64,000 nucleotides of DNA from DASRIA01 sp963724065 (lineage in GTDB: Bacteria > Actinomycetota > Thermoleophilia > Solirubrobacterales > JBBDJG01). The stretch is taken from the NCBI GenBank assembly GCA_963724065.1, contig CAVRTB010000002.1, positions 62,001-126,000 of the forward strand, given 5' to 3'. The position numbers and the translations under genes were made by a program. Shown one piece after another: positions 7,925-18,675 of this stretch. Numbering within the stretch: position 1 is the stretch's first letter; each line of letters starts with the position of its first letter. The notes beneath the pieces were generated by a model. The model saw only the letters and a program-made list of their open reading frames with translations. It searched no databases and had not been told where the DNA came from.

Positions 7925-8758
7925 CTACTCGACGAAGATGTCCGGGATCAGGTCGGCGTCGGAGCCGCCGGACGAATAGGAGGAGAGGTCGGTGACCCCC
8001 TCCTGCGCGAGGACGTCCTCGCAGAGGTAGAAGTTGCCGGTCGTCTCGCGGCTCGGCCGCGTGACGACCGCGTGGGCCGAGTCCGCGTAGATCTCCGGGG
8101 TGCGCGCGCGGGCCATCGCCTCGTCGCCGCCGAGGATGTTCTGCACCGCCGCCGTCGCGATGATCGTCCGCGGCCACAGCGAGTTGAACGCGATCCCCTC
8201 CTCCCGGAACTCCTCCGCCATGCCCAGCGTGCACATGCTCATCCCGTACTTCGCGATCGTGTAGCCGACGTGGCTCTTGAACCACTTCGGGTCCATCAGC
8301 AGCGGCGGCGAGAGGGTCAGCACGTGCGGGTTCGCGGCCTGCCTGAGGTACGGGATGCACGACTTGCTGACGAGGAAGGTGCCGCGCGTGTTGATGTCCT
8401 GCATGAGGTCGTAGCGCTTCATCTCCAGGGCCTCGGTGCCGGCGAGGTTGATCGCGCTGGCGTTGTTGACGCACACGTCGATGCCGCCGAAGCGCTCTGC
8501 GGCCTGCTCGACGGCGGCCGCGACCTGCTGCTCGTCACGAATGTCGCCCACGATCGGGAGCGCGGTCCCGCCGGCCTGCTCGATCGCCTCGGCTGCCGTG
8601 TAGATCGTCCCCTCGAGCTTCGGGTGCGGCTCGGCCGTCTTCGCGATCAGGGCGACGTTCGCCCCATCGCGCGCGGCGCGCACGGCGATCGCAAGGCCGA
8701 TCCCGCGGCTTCCGCCTGACACGAACAGGGTCTTTCCACGCAACGAGCGATCCGTCAT
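7925..8758 (-). CDS. Short-chain dehydrogenase, HSDL2-like
   Basis: 277 residues of a classical SDR. The cofactor loop SGGSRGIG is at residues 14-21, the NNAS motif at 98-101, and the catalytic set is Ser150, Tyr166 and Lys170 (YTIAK). The stretch LSPPLLMDPKWF before the Tyr is typical of HSDL2-like SDRs (hydroxysteroid dehydrogenase-like 2), which in animals carry a sterol-carrier domain; here the domain is absent, but a sterol-carrier-like gene occurs at 17255. NAD(P)-dependent; substrate unknown. It diverges from the broken hydrolase at 8779 with only 20 bp between starts. Confidence 0.9.
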   Translation of the reverse strand: MTDRSLRGKTLFVSGGSRGIGLAIAVRAARDGANVALIAKTAEPHPKLEGTIYTAAEAIEQAGGTALPIVGDIRDEQQVAAAVEQAAERFGGIDVCVNNASAINLAGTEALEMKRYDLMQDINTRGTFLVSKSCIPYLRQAANPHVLTLSPPLLMDPKWFKSHVGYTIAKYGMSMCTLGMAEEFREEGIAFNSLWPRTIIATAAVQNILGGDEAMARARTPEIYADSAHAVVTRPSRETTGNFYLCEDVLAQEGVTDLSSYSSGGSDADLIPDIFVE

Positions 8759-8778
8759 TCCGCGCTGACCGTAACACT

Positions 8779-9621
8779 ATGGTCATGCCCACGGCCCGCA
8801 CTCACGACGGCTGGCTCTCCTGGCACGAGCAGGGACCGCACGAGGACGGCGCCCCCGGCGAGCCGGTCCTGATGATCATGGGTCTCGCCGCGAGCTCGCG
8901 CCTGTGGTTCCGGCTGTTGCCGTGGGTCGCGCGCCGCCACCGCGCGATCGTGTTCGACAACCGCGGCACCGGGGACTCCTCCCCCGTGCGGGGACGGCTG
9001 TCGATGCGCGGCCTCGCGCACGACGCGCGCGCCGTGATGGACGACGCGGGAGTCGATCACGCCCATGTGATCGGCGCCTCGATGGGCGGCATGATCGCCC
9101 AGCACCTCGCGCTCGGCCATCGCGACAGCGTGCAGTCACTGACGCTTGCGTGCACGACGCGCGGGCGGACGCCGCGGGGCGCCGCCGTGGCGACTGCTGG
9201 CGACCGCGGCCATGCGTCCGCTCGCGGGCCCGAAGCGCACCTTCCCGCTCGTCGCGCCCGCGCTCTACGCGCGCAGGACCCTGCGCGAGCATCCGGAGCG
9301 CGTCCGCGACGACCTCGCGCGGCGCCTGGAGGACGACACTTCGCCGCTCACGCTCTACGCGCAGCTGGCCGCGATCGCCGGGCACGACACCCGGCCCCGG
9401 CTGCGTGAGCTCGACGAGCGTGCCGACGCTCGTCGTGCACGGCCTCGAGGACAACCTCGTGTCGCCGGACAGAGGACGCGAGCTTGCGGCTCTGATCCCC
9501 GGCGCGAAGCTCGAGCTGATCGAGGCCTGCGGCCACCTGCTCACCACCGACGCGGAGGGCGAGGTCGCGTCAGCGATCCTCGCCCACCTCGAAGAGTGCG
9601 CTTCGGCCGAGCCGGCGCGGC

Positions 9622-9638
<17 letters not shown>
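8779..9638 (+). pseudogene. Alpha/beta hydrolase broken by two frameshifts
   Basis: Three consecutive reading frames together spell one alpha/beta-hydrolase-fold protein. Frame 1 (8779 to about 9175) carries the oxyanion region, FDNRGTGDS and the nucleophile elbow GASMGG. Frame 2 (about 9178-9415) continues with PPWRLLATAAMRP and the lid helices to DTRPRLREL. Frame 3 (about 9415-9638) ends with VPTLVVHGLEDNLV, which holds the acidic residue, and CGHLLTTDAE with the catalytic His. Each step needs a one-base shift in the same direction, so they do not compensate; an uninterrupted protein would be about 286 residues. The gene is either a recent pseudogene or the sequence holds two single-base insertions. 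It converges on lon and overlaps its end by 17 bp. Confidence 0.85.
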
Positions 9639-11931
<2,293 letters not shown>

Positions 11932-12044
11932 CGTTTCCTCTTTCGCGTTGGACCGATATGTAGGGGCTTCGCCCCACCTCAGTCACGTGGCCTCGCTGAC
12001 GCTCGGCCCAGAACCTGCATGATTATAGCCACCAATCGTTTGTT

Positions 12045-12062
12045 GCGACCATGATTTGTCGC
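12045..12062. promoter_or_regulatory. Candidate operator upstream of marR
   Basis: GCGAC (12045-12049) and GTCGC (12058-12062) form an inverted repeat with 8 bp between arms. The site ends 12 bp before the marR start codon, within an AT-richer patch of an otherwise GC-rich region. MarR regulators normally bind such dyads over their own promoter, so this is a plausible autoregulatory site, but 5-bp arms are short. Confidence 0.35.
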
Positions 12063-12074
12063 TAACATGGCGCA

Positions 12075-12539
12075 ATGCATACGAAAGCCGCTTCCAGAGC
12101 CGAACCGGGCACCACCCGCGTCGTCCTCTTGCTCGCGCGCCTGGCGCGCACCGCCGGCTACCGCCTGGGCGAGGCGCTCGCGGCGATGGAGATGCGCACG
12201 CACGAGTTCCCCGTCCTCAACCACCTGGCCGAGGCCGGGCCCCTCTCGCAGCAGGAGCTCGGCATGGCCCTGCGGATCAACCCGAGCAACCTCGTCGGGC
12301 TGCTTGACACACTCGAGGGCGACGGCCTGCTGGTGAGGCTGCGCGACCCGCGAGACCGGCGGCGGCACCTCGTGCAGCTCACCGTCACGGGCCGCCGGCG
12401 GCTCGCCCAGGCATGGCAGGCGGCCGAGGCAGCCGAGCAGGACCTGCTCTCGCCACTCGCACCGGGCGAGCGCGAGCAGCTGCGCGGCGCGCTCGAGCGT
12501 CTGGCCGGGCATGCCTGCGGGGGCAGGCGCGGCTGTTGA
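12075..12539 (+). CDS. MarR-family transcriptional regulator
   Basis: 154 residues with the MarR winged helix: HEFPVLNHLAEAGPLSQQELGMAL (helices 2-3), INPSNLVGLLDTLEGDGLLVR (recognition helix) and RDPRDRRRHLVQLTVTG (wing with the DxRDRR motif). C-terminal helices form the dimer interface. It overlaps the following ABC exporter gene by 4 bp (TTGA), a typical arrangement of a repressor of a drug or metabolite exporter that is relieved by its ligand. The ATG at 12075 gives a protein of normal length. Confidence 0.93.
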   Translation: MHTKAASRAEPGTTRVVLLLARLARTAGYRLGEALAAMEMRTHEFPVLNHLAEAGPLSQQELGMALRINPSNLVGLLDTLEGDGLLVRLRDPRDRRRHLVQLTVTGRRRLAQAWQAAEAAEQDLLSPLAPGEREQLRGALERLAGHACGGRRGC

Positions 12540-14308
12540 GCGACGAACCCGGAAAGGTCGACGGGCGCCGGCTGCTCGCACTGTTCCGGCCCTACCGGCG
12601 CCGCCTCGCGGCGGTGCTCTTCCTGATCCTCGTCTCCGCCGGCCTCGGGATGGTGTCTCCCTTCCTGCTGCGCGCGATACTCGACGACGCGATCCCGGGC
12701 CAGGACACCGGGCTGCTGGCCGCGCTCGTCGCAGGGATGATCGGCATCGCGATCGCGACGGGAGTGCTCGGCGTCGCCCAGACGCTTCTGTCGAACACCG
12801 TCGGCCAGCGCGTGATGCACGATCTGCGCGCGGCCGTATACCGGCACCTCCAGCGGATGTCGCTCGCCTTCTTCACCCGTACGCGCACCGGCGAGGTGCA
12901 GTCGCGCATCGCGAACGACATCGGCGGCGTGCAGAGCGTCGTCACCAGCACCGCGACCTCGATCGTCTCGAACGTGACGACCGTCCTCGCGGCGACCGCC
13001 GCGATGTTCCTGCTCGACTGGCGCCTCGCGCTGGCCGCGCTCGGCCTGTTGCCCTTCTTCGTGTGGATCACACGCCGCGTCGGCGAGGAGCGGCGGCGCA
13101 TCACGACCGTGCGCCAGGAGCGGCTTGCCGACATGTCCTCCCTGATCGAGGAGTCGCTGTCGGTCTCGGGCATCCTGCTCGGCAAGACGATGGGCCGCTC
13201 GCCCGAGCTTGCGCAGCGCTTCGAGCGCGAGTCGGCGAGCCTCGCCGACCTCGAGGTGCGCTCGCGGATGGCCGGCCGCTGGCGGATGGCGTCCGTGCAG
13301 ATCAGCTTTGCTGCGATGCCGGCGCTGATCTATCTGTTCGCCGGCCTCACGATCGTGGACGGCGGCGGCGCGATCACGATCGGCACGCTGGTCGCCTTCA
13401 CCACGCTCCAGACCCGCCTCTTCTTCCCGGTCCAGTCGCTGCTGTCCGTGAATGTCGACGTTCAGAGCTCGCTGGCCCTGTTCGAGCGCGTGTTCCAGTA
13501 CCTCGACCTCCCGGTCGAGATCGAGGAGCGCGACGGCGCGGTCTCGCTGCCGGCGCGGGAGCTGAGCGGAGCCGTCACCTTCGAGCGCGTCGGTTTCAGG
13601 TACGGCGCCGAGGCCGGGTGGACGCTGCGCGACGTCGACCTGGCGGTCCCCGCCGGCACGACTCTCGCGCTCGTCGGCGAGACGGGGTCGGGCAAGACGA
13701 CGCTCGCGTACCTGCTCGCGCGCCTCTACGAGGTGCAGGAGGGCAGGGTCACGATCGATGGGCTCGACGTGCGCGACCTCAGCCACGCCTCGCTGGCCGC
13801 GGAGGTCGGCGTGGTCTCGCAGGAGACACACCTCTTCCACGCCTCGATCGCCGACAACCTGCGCTTCGCGCGGCCGGACGCCACCGACGAGCAGCTGGAG
13901 CAGGCAGCCCGTGCCGCGCAGATCCACGGCCTGATCGAGCAGCTGCCCGACGGCTACGCGACGGTGGTCGGCGAGCGCGGCTACCGCTTCTCGGGCGGCG
14001 AGAAGCAGCGCATCGCGATCGCCCGCACGATCCTGCGCGACCCGCCGATCCTCGTGCTGGACGAGGCGACCAGCGCGCTCGACACCGAGACCGAGCGCGC
14101 GGTCCAGGCCGCGCTCGACGACCTCGCCCGCGGGCGCACGACGATCGCGATCGCGCATCGCCTCTCGACCGTGCGCGACGCTGAGCAGATCGCGGTGCTC
14201 GACCACGGCCGCGTCGTTGAGCTCGGCAGCCACGACGAGCTGATCGCGGCCGACGGCCGCTACGCCGCGATGGTCGCCGTCCAGGGCGGCGAGCTGACGC
14301 CGGCCTGA
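12536..14308 (+). CDS. ABC exporter, fused permease and ATPase (MsbA/BmrA type)
   Basis: 590 residues with a six-helix transmembrane domain (about 25-320) fused to an ATP-binding domain. ATPase motifs: Walker A GETGSGKT at 381-388, signature FSGGEK, Walker B ILVLDEAT and the H-loop AHRLST. As a half transporter it should work as a homodimer, exporting lipids or drugs. Start: no ATG or GTG fits the start of the domain; a TTG at 12536 overlaps the marR stop as TTGA and is preceded by a G-rich stretch, so I use it. MarR control is suggested by the overlap. Confidence 0.92.
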   Translation: MSDEPGKVDGRRLLALFRPYRRRLAAVLFLILVSAGLGMVSPFLLRAILDDAIPGQDTGLLAALVAGMIGIAIATGVLGVAQTLLSNTVGQRVMHDLRAAVYRHLQRMSLAFFTRTRTGEVQSRIANDIGGVQSVVTSTATSIVSNVTTVLAATAAMFLLDWRLALAALGLLPFFVWITRRVGEERRRITTVRQERLADMSSLIEESLSVSGILLGKTMGRSPELAQRFERESASLADLEVRSRMAGRWRMASVQISFAAMPALIYLFAGLTIVDGGGAITIGTLVAFTTLQTRLFFPVQSLLSVNVDVQSSLALFERVFQYLDLPVEIEERDGAVSLPARELSGAVTFERVGFRYGAEAGWTLRDVDLAVPAGTTLALVGETGSGKTTLAYLLARLYEVQEGRVTIDGLDVRDLSHASLAAEVGVVSQETHLFHASIADNLRFARPDATDEQLEQAARAAQIHGLIEQLPDGYATVVGERGYRFSGGEKQRIAIARTILRDPPILVLDEATSALDTETERAVQAALDDLARGRTTIAIAHRLSTVRDAEQIAVLDHGRVVELGSHDELIAADGRYAAMVAVQGGELTPA

Positions 14309-14318
14309 GGCTGGGGCG

Positions 14319-14669
14319 CTACGCCAGCTCCGGCTGGTGGCGCTGCACGTGGTCGTCGATCGTCTCGCGCACCCAGCGCTGCGTGTCCTGGTCCGCAATC
14401 CGGAAGCGGGCGAGCAGCTCCTTCTGCCCCTCCAGCGGCAGGCCCGCGATCGTCCAGCGCACGGCGAAGCGCTCGAAGAGCATCTCGCCGCGCCGGCGCC
14501 ACATGTCGTCGGGCGACGCCGCGGCGCCGCCGGTGCGCTCAGCGAGCTTCGCCGCCGTGCCGGCCGACACCGTCGCGCGCAGCGTGAGGACGTTGCCCTC
14601 CGCGTCGGCGTAGTCGACGCTCGCGACCGGCTGCTTGGAATCTGCGCGGCGGCGCTTGCGCTTGGCCAT
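14319..14669 (-). CDS. Hypothetical protein, 116 residues
   Basis: A small cytoplasmic protein with a basic start (MAKRKRRRADSKQ), a short beta-rich middle (VDYADAEGNVLTLRATVS) and a helical C-terminal half ending RWVRETIDDHVQRHQPELA. There is no signal peptide or membrane segment. I do not recognise the family. It converges on the ABC exporter (10 bp between stops) and is followed 10 bp downstream of the thioesterase stop on the same strand, so these two minus-strand genes probably form an operon. Confidence 0.7.
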   Translation of the reverse strand: MAKRKRRRADSKQPVASVDYADAEGNVLTLRATVSAGTAAKLAERTGGAAASPDDMWRRRGEMLFERFAVRWTIAGLPLEGQKELLARFRIADQDTQRWVRETIDDHVQRHQPELA

Positions 14670-14679
14670 CGTCAGCAGG

Positions 14680-15126
14680 TCAGGGAGCGACCGGCGCTTG
14701 CTCGGCGTCGGCGGCCGCGAACCGCAGCAGGCCCGCCCGCACCCAGTCCGGGAGCTCGGTCTTCTTCCACGTACGCGCGTCCACGCACACGTGCTGGAGG
14801 CGCCCCTCGACGAGCAGGTCCTCGCCCCGCAGCACCTCGATCCGCGTGGTCATGCTCGTGGTGCCGATCCGCGTCACCTGGCACCGCAGCGTGAGAACGT
14901 CGTCGAATCGCGCGGGTGCGCGAAAGCGGGCGGTCGCCTCGGCCACGACGGCGTCGACGCCGCGCTCGACCATCTGCTCCCACGGGCCGATCGCCTCACG
15001 CCACAGCTCGGTGAAGGCCACATCGAAGTACAGGAAGTAGTTGGCGTTGAAAACGATGCTCTGCGGGTCGCATTCGCCGTACCTGACCCGCAGCTCGTGG
15101 TCGAAGACAGCGCTCATCGCGGGCAT
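14680..15126 (-). CDS. Acyl-CoA thioesterase, hotdog fold (YbgC/FadM-like)
   Basis: 148 residues. The 4-hydroxybenzoyl-CoA thioesterase-type motif is clear: RVRYGECDPQSIVFNANYF, with the catalytic Asp in ECDPQ, then the long helix and strands typical of the hotdog fold. It hydrolyses acyl-CoA esters in the cytoplasm. The start could be the ATG at 15126 or the next in-frame ATG at 15117; the latter begins directly at MSAVFDHEL, and neither has a good ribosome-binding site. It is divergent from the FAD oxidoreductase at 15145. Confidence 0.88.
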   Translation of the reverse strand: MPAMSAVFDHELRVRYGECDPQSIVFNANYFLYFDVAFTELWREAIGPWEQMVERGVDAVVAEATARFRAPARFDDVLTLRCQVTRIGTTSMTTRIEVLRGEDLLVEGRLQHVCVDARTWKKTELPDWVRAGLLRFAAADAEQAPVAP

Positions 15127-15144
15127 GGTGGCAGGATCCGCGGG

Positions 15145-16578
15145 ATGGCGAGCACTTCTCCCTGGAGCGCGGCGCCGCCGAGCGCGCGTGACAGCGCGTC
15201 CTATGCGGACGCCGTCCCGCGGCCGTTCTGGCTGGATTCGCCTGCCGCGCCCGCGCCACATCCGCCGCTCGAGATGGACGCCGAGGCGGACCTCGCGGTC
15301 GTCGGCGGCGGGCTCAGCGGCCTCTGGGCAGCGATCCTCGCGAAGGAGGACGCGCCCGGCGCGGACGTCGTGCTGCTCGAAGGCGAGACCATTGGGTTCG
15401 GCGCGACGGGCCGCAGCGGCGGGTTCTTCATGTCCTCCCTCACGCACGGGATCGACAACGGCCTGGCACGCTTCCCGGGCGAGCTGCCGGCGCTCGAGCG
15501 CCTCGGCCTCGAGAACTTCACCGATACGGTCGCGGCACTCGAGCGCCACCGGATCGACTGCGACCTCGTGCTCGGCGGCGACCTGACCGTTGCGCTCGAG
15601 CCGCACGAGGAGGCATGGCTCGAGAAAGGCGCCGAGCAGATGCGGCGCTTCGGCCACGACGCCGAGCTGCTCGACCGCGACGCCGTCCGTGCGCAGATCG
15701 ACTCGCCGACCTACCGAGCCGGCCTGTGGCAGCGAAGCGGGGCGGGGATCCTCGACCCGGCGAAGCTCGCGTGGGGGCTCGCGCGGGCCGCGGCGACGCT
15801 CGGCGTGCGCATCCACGAGGGCACGCCCGTCACCAGCGTCCGCGGCGCGCGTGGCGGAGCCGAGCTGACGACCCCGCGCGGCCGCGTGCGTGCGCGCGGC
15901 ACCGTGCTCTCGACCGGCGCCTTCCGCTCACCGCTGCCGGCGGTGCGCCGCCGGATCGTGCCGGTTTGGGACTACGTGCTCATGACCAGGCCGCTGAGCG
16001 CCGCCCAGCGAGCGGCGCTTGGCTGGGCCAACCGCCAGGGCATCGGCGACTCGGGGAACCGGTTCCACTACTACCGGCTGACGGCCGGCGGCCGGATCCT
16101 CTGGGGCGGCTACGACGCGATCTACGGGTTCGGCAACGACCTGAGCCCGCGCCGCGCGCAGCGCGACGCGACCTTCGCGAAGCTAGCTCAGGACTTCTTT
16201 ACGACGTTCCCGCAGCTCGAGGGCATCAGCTTCACGCACCGCTGGGGCGGGCCGATCGACACATGCAGCCGATTCTCGGCGTTCTTCGGCACGGCGCACG
16301 GCGGCCGCGTGGCCTATGCGGCGGGCCACACGGGCCTCGGCATCGGCGCGAGCCGCTTCGGCGCGCGGGTCGCGCTCGACCTGCTCGCGAAGCGCCACAC
16401 GGAGGCGAGTGCGCTCTCCTATGTGAAGCGCCGACCGATCCCGTTCCCGCCCGAGCCGCTGCGCTGGGGCGTGATCCAGCTCACGCGGAACCGGCTCGCG
16501 GCGGCCGATCGGAAAGAGGGGCGGCGCGGCGCGTGGCTACGGCTGCTCGACCGGCTCGGACTCGGCTTCGACAGCTGA
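15145..16578 (+). CDS. FAD-dependent oxidoreductase of the DAO family
   Basis: 477 residues. After a 45-residue leader comes the dinucleotide-binding motif VVGGGLSGLWAAILA with the acidic end of strand 2 (VVLLEGE), and the GATGRSGGF motif of DadA/PuuB-like amine and amino-acid oxidases. The C-terminal FAD contact GHTGLGIGASRFGA is present. Members oxidise amino acids or polyamines (for example gamma-glutamylputrescine), but the substrate is not determinable. No polyamine gene is adjacent. The start ATG at 15145 leaves only 18 bp to the divergent thioesterase start. Confidence 0.88.
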   Translation: MASTSPWSAAPPSARDSASYADAVPRPFWLDSPAAPAPHPPLEMDAEADLAVVGGGLSGLWAAILAKEDAPGADVVLLEGETIGFGATGRSGGFFMSSLTHGIDNGLARFPGELPALERLGLENFTDTVAALERHRIDCDLVLGGDLTVALEPHEEAWLEKGAEQMRRFGHDAELLDRDAVRAQIDSPTYRAGLWQRSGAGILDPAKLAWGLARAAATLGVRIHEGTPVTSVRGARGGAELTTPRGRVRARGTVLSTGAFRSPLPAVRRRIVPVWDYVLMTRPLSAAQRAALGWANRQGIGDSGNRFHYYRLTAGGRILWGGYDAIYGFGNDLSPRRAQRDATFAKLAQDFFTTFPQLEGISFTHRWGGPIDTCSRFSAFFGTAHGGRVAYAAGHTGLGIGASRFGARVALDLLAKRHTEASALSYVKRRPIPFPPEPLRWGVIQLTRNRLAAADRKEGRRGAWLRLLDRLGLGFDS

Positions 16579-16600
16579 TCGCGCTCCGGCTACCTGGGGA

Positions 16601-17197
16601 TCAACGGCTATCCGGCCGTGGAGCCAGCTCGACCGCGGGAAGGCCGTCGAGGCTGCTCGCGTTCTTCTCGCGCTGGTAGTCGCGCAGCGCCTCAGGCCCC
16701 TCGGTGCGAAGGCGCTTCGAAGCCCACTTCTCCATGTGCGGCCGGTGGCCCTCGAAGCTCATCAAGGGCACCCCGTATCCGCACGAGTCCCCGATCCGCG
16801 TGACGTCGACCCGCACGACCGCGCGGCGCGCCTCGGCGACCGCCGGCTGCTCGAAGGCGCAGCGCTCCATCAGCGCCGCGAAGCGCTCGTCGTCCGCCGC
16901 GATCACCTCGCCGCGGCCGTGCAGCCGCACGATGCGCGGCGGTCCCTCGGTCGCGCACAGCATCACGACGATGCGCCCGTTCTCGCGCAGGTGCGCGATC
17001 GTCTCCGCGCCGCTGCCGACGAGGTCCAGGTAGGCGACCGTCCTGTCGTCGAGTACGCGCAACATTCCGATCGGCCCCTTCGGCGAGACGTTGACGTGTC
17101 CCTCGCCGTCGAGTGGCGCCGACGCGACGAAGAACACATGCTGCTTCGCGATCCACTCGCGCAGCGGTGTGTCGATCGCGTCGAAGACCTTCGCCAC
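16601..17197 (-). CDS. Pyridoxamine 5'-phosphate oxidase-family protein
   Basis: 198 residues of the split-barrel flavin-binding fold. Readable features: FFVASAPLDGEGHVNVSPKG, then RVLDDRTVAYLDLVGSGAETIAHLRENGRIVVM, and a PRIVRLHGRGEV strand. This is the general PNPOx-like/F420-reductase superfamily; the true substrate cannot be told. The start is a GTG at 17197 (VAKVFDAID); an upstream extension would run into the neighbouring gene. It is convergent with the FAD oxidoreductase and divergent from the sterol-carrier-like gene. Confidence 0.87.
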   Translation of the reverse strand: MAKVFDAIDTPLREWIAKQHVFFVASAPLDGEGHVNVSPKGPIGMLRVLDDRTVAYLDLVGSGAETIAHLRENGRIVVMLCATEGPPRIVRLHGRGEVIAADDERFAALMERCAFEQPAVAEARRAVVRVDVTRIGDSCGYGVPLMSFEGHRPHMEKWASKRLRTEGPEALRDYQREKNASSLDGLPAVELAPRPDSR

Positions 17198-17254
17198 CCG
17201 ACCGAGCTTACCGGCCGCCCGCAGCCCAGGGGGGTTGGTTAGACTCGCGTGGCG

Positions 17255-17677
17255 ATGGCGGAGTTCAGCTCGGCGCGGGAGTTTCGGGAGGTCATGGACA
17301 AGGTGTTCACGATCATGAGCACCGACCCCGAGATGGGCCCGAAGCTGCGCGACGCGCGGGTCCCGCAGCGGTTCGAGTTCCCCGACCAGGACGCCGTCGT
17401 GAACGTCACCTACGACGACTCGGGCGGCGATCAGAACCTGCGCTGGGAATGGTCGGACGACGTCGACTGGAAGCCCCAGGTCGAGATGACGATGGACTCC
17501 GAGGTCGCGAACAAGTACTTCCAGGGCAAGGAGAACGTGCCGATGGCACTCGCGCGGCGCCGGATCAAGAGCGGCGGCGACGTGAAGGCGGCGCTCAAGC
17601 TGATGCCGATCACCAAGCCGGTGTTCGGCAAGTACCGGGAGATGCTCGAGCGCGAGCATCCGCACCTCGTCGTCTGA
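17255..17677 (+). CDS. SCP2/sterol-carrier-like protein
   Basis: 140 residues. The end of the domain is typical of SCP2-type lipid-binding proteins: EVANKYFQGKENVPMALARRRIKSGGDVKAAL, followed by a short C-terminal helix. The family binds sterols, fatty acids or acyl-CoA in a hydrophobic tunnel; in bacteria its role is poorly known. I start at the ATG 17255 (MAEFSSAREF); a GTG two codons earlier at 17249 is an alternative. The enoyl-CoA hydratase begins 12 bp after the stop, so they are probably one operon for lipid or steroid acyl-CoA processing. Confidence 0.85.
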   Translation: MAEFSSAREFREVMDKVFTIMSTDPEMGPKLRDARVPQRFEFPDQDAVVNVTYDDSGGDQNLRWEWSDDVDWKPQVEMTMDSEVANKYFQGKENVPMALARRRIKSGGDVKAALKLMPITKPVFGKYREMLEREHPHLVV

Positions 17678-17689
17678 GGCCCACCCGGC

Positions 17690-18448
17690 ATGCGCCACGT
17701 GAGCATCGAGTCGCACGAGAGCACGGCGATCGTGCGCATCGACAGGCCGCCGGCGAACGCGCTCGACCCGCAGCTGCTCGAGGACGCGATCGACGCGGTG
17801 GCCGAGCTGGAGCGCTCCGCACCCGAAGCCGTGGTGCTCGTCGGGCGTGACGGGTTCTTCTCCGCCGGGCTCGACCTGAACCTCGTGCCGACGCTCGACG
17901 AGTCCTCGCAGCGCGAGATGATCATGGGCGTCAACCGCATGGTCGCGGCCTGGTACGGCTTCCCCCGCCCGGTCGTCGCGGCCGTCAACGGTCACGCGGT
18001 CGCAGGCGGCCTGGTGCTCGCGCTCTGTGCCGACTATCGCGTCGGGTCCCAGCAGGGCAAGCTCGGCCTCACCGAGACGCGCGTGGGCGTCCCATACCCG
18101 GCCAACGCGCTCGCGGTCGTGACTGCGGAGCTCTCGCCGCCCGTCGCCCGCCTGCTGGTCCTGCGGGCCCACCTGATCGAACCGCGCGACGCGCTCGCTT
18201 TCGCCGTGGTGGACGAGATCACCGCGCGCGACGCGGTGCTTGCACGGGCCCTCGAGATCGCCGCGGAGCTGGGCGACATGCCTTCGGACGCGTACGCCAC
18301 GGTCAAGGGCCAGTTGCGGGGCCCGGTGCTTGCCGCGATGCAGCGGGTGGTCGAGTCGGGCGTCGATCCCCTTGCCCAGGGCTGGCTGTCTGCGGAGGCC
18401 CGGTCGACGTCGGCGGCAGCCCTCGGCCACGACGCCGAAGCGCGCTGA
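17690..18448 (+). CDS. Enoyl-CoA hydratase/isomerase family protein
   Basis: 252 residues of the crotonase fold. The CoA-binding and oxyanion regions are visible: FFSAGLDLNLVP (oxyanion loop 1) and NGHAVAGGLVLALCADYRV (loop 2). The usual catalytic glutamates are not both clear: LTETRVGVPYPA holds one acidic residue at about the expected place, so isomerase or another crotonase activity is possible. It forms an operon with the sterol-carrier-like gene and ends 26 bp before a strong terminator hairpin. Confidence 0.88.
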   Translation: MRHVSIESHESTAIVRIDRPPANALDPQLLEDAIDAVAELERSAPEAVVLVGRDGFFSAGLDLNLVPTLDESSQREMIMGVNRMVAAWYGFPRPVVAAVNGHAVAGGLVLALCADYRVGSQQGKLGLTETRVGVPYPANALAVVTAELSPPVARLLVLRAHLIEPRDALAFAVVDEITARDAVLARALEIAAELGDMPSDAYATVKGQLRGPVLAAMQRVVESGVDPLAQGWLSAEARSTSAAALGHDAEAR

Positions 18449-18474
18449 CCCGCCCGTCGAGACCGTCAAACGCG

Positions 18475-18503
18475 GAAGAGCCCGCGACTTGCGCGGGCTC
18501 TTC
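18475..18503. terminator. Strong bidirectional intrinsic-type terminator
   Basis: A perfect 12-bp stem: GAAGAGCCCGCG (18475-18486) pairs with CGCGGGCTCTTC (18492-18503) around a 5-nt loop ACTTG. It lies 26 bp after the hydratase stop and 25 bp after the small minus-strand ORF stop, so it can end transcription from both sides. The T-tract is short on either strand. Confidence 0.8.
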
Positions 18504-18528
18504 TGGACCGGTTTCGTGATCAGCGGTG

Positions 18529-18675
18529 TTAGCGCAGCACCACTCGCCTCGTAGGGCTTGCGGGCTGCGGGCCTGGCTGAGTCGCGGCTTCGAGCCGTTC
18601 CTTCAGCGAAGCACCGCTCGCTGTGCGCGGTTCGTAGGCCGCGAGCTGCTGTTCCGTCAGCCGGGCCTCCGCCAC
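18529..18675 (-). CDS. Candidate small protein of 48 residues, coupled to the upstream gene
   Basis: A GTG start at 18675 overlaps the TAG of the sugar-dehydrogenase-like gene by one base, and the frame stays open for 48 codons to a TAA at 18529. The product reads as an ordinary soluble peptide with a helical segment (LTEQQLAAYEP, ASLKERLEAATQ) and a basic end (TRRVVLR). The terminator hairpin begins 26 bp downstream, so the ORF lies inside the transcript. No family is recognised. It could be a chance frame; the coupled start, fit to the terminator and balanced composition argue for a real one. Confidence 0.4.
   Translation of the reverse strand: MAEARLTEQQLAAYEPRTASGASLKERLEAATQPGPQPASPTRRVVLR

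Noticed and set aside
11932..12074. HspR (HAIR) or CIRCE element upstream of lon
   Set aside because: I looked for CTTGAGT-N7-ACTCAAG and the CIRCE dyad and saw neither.
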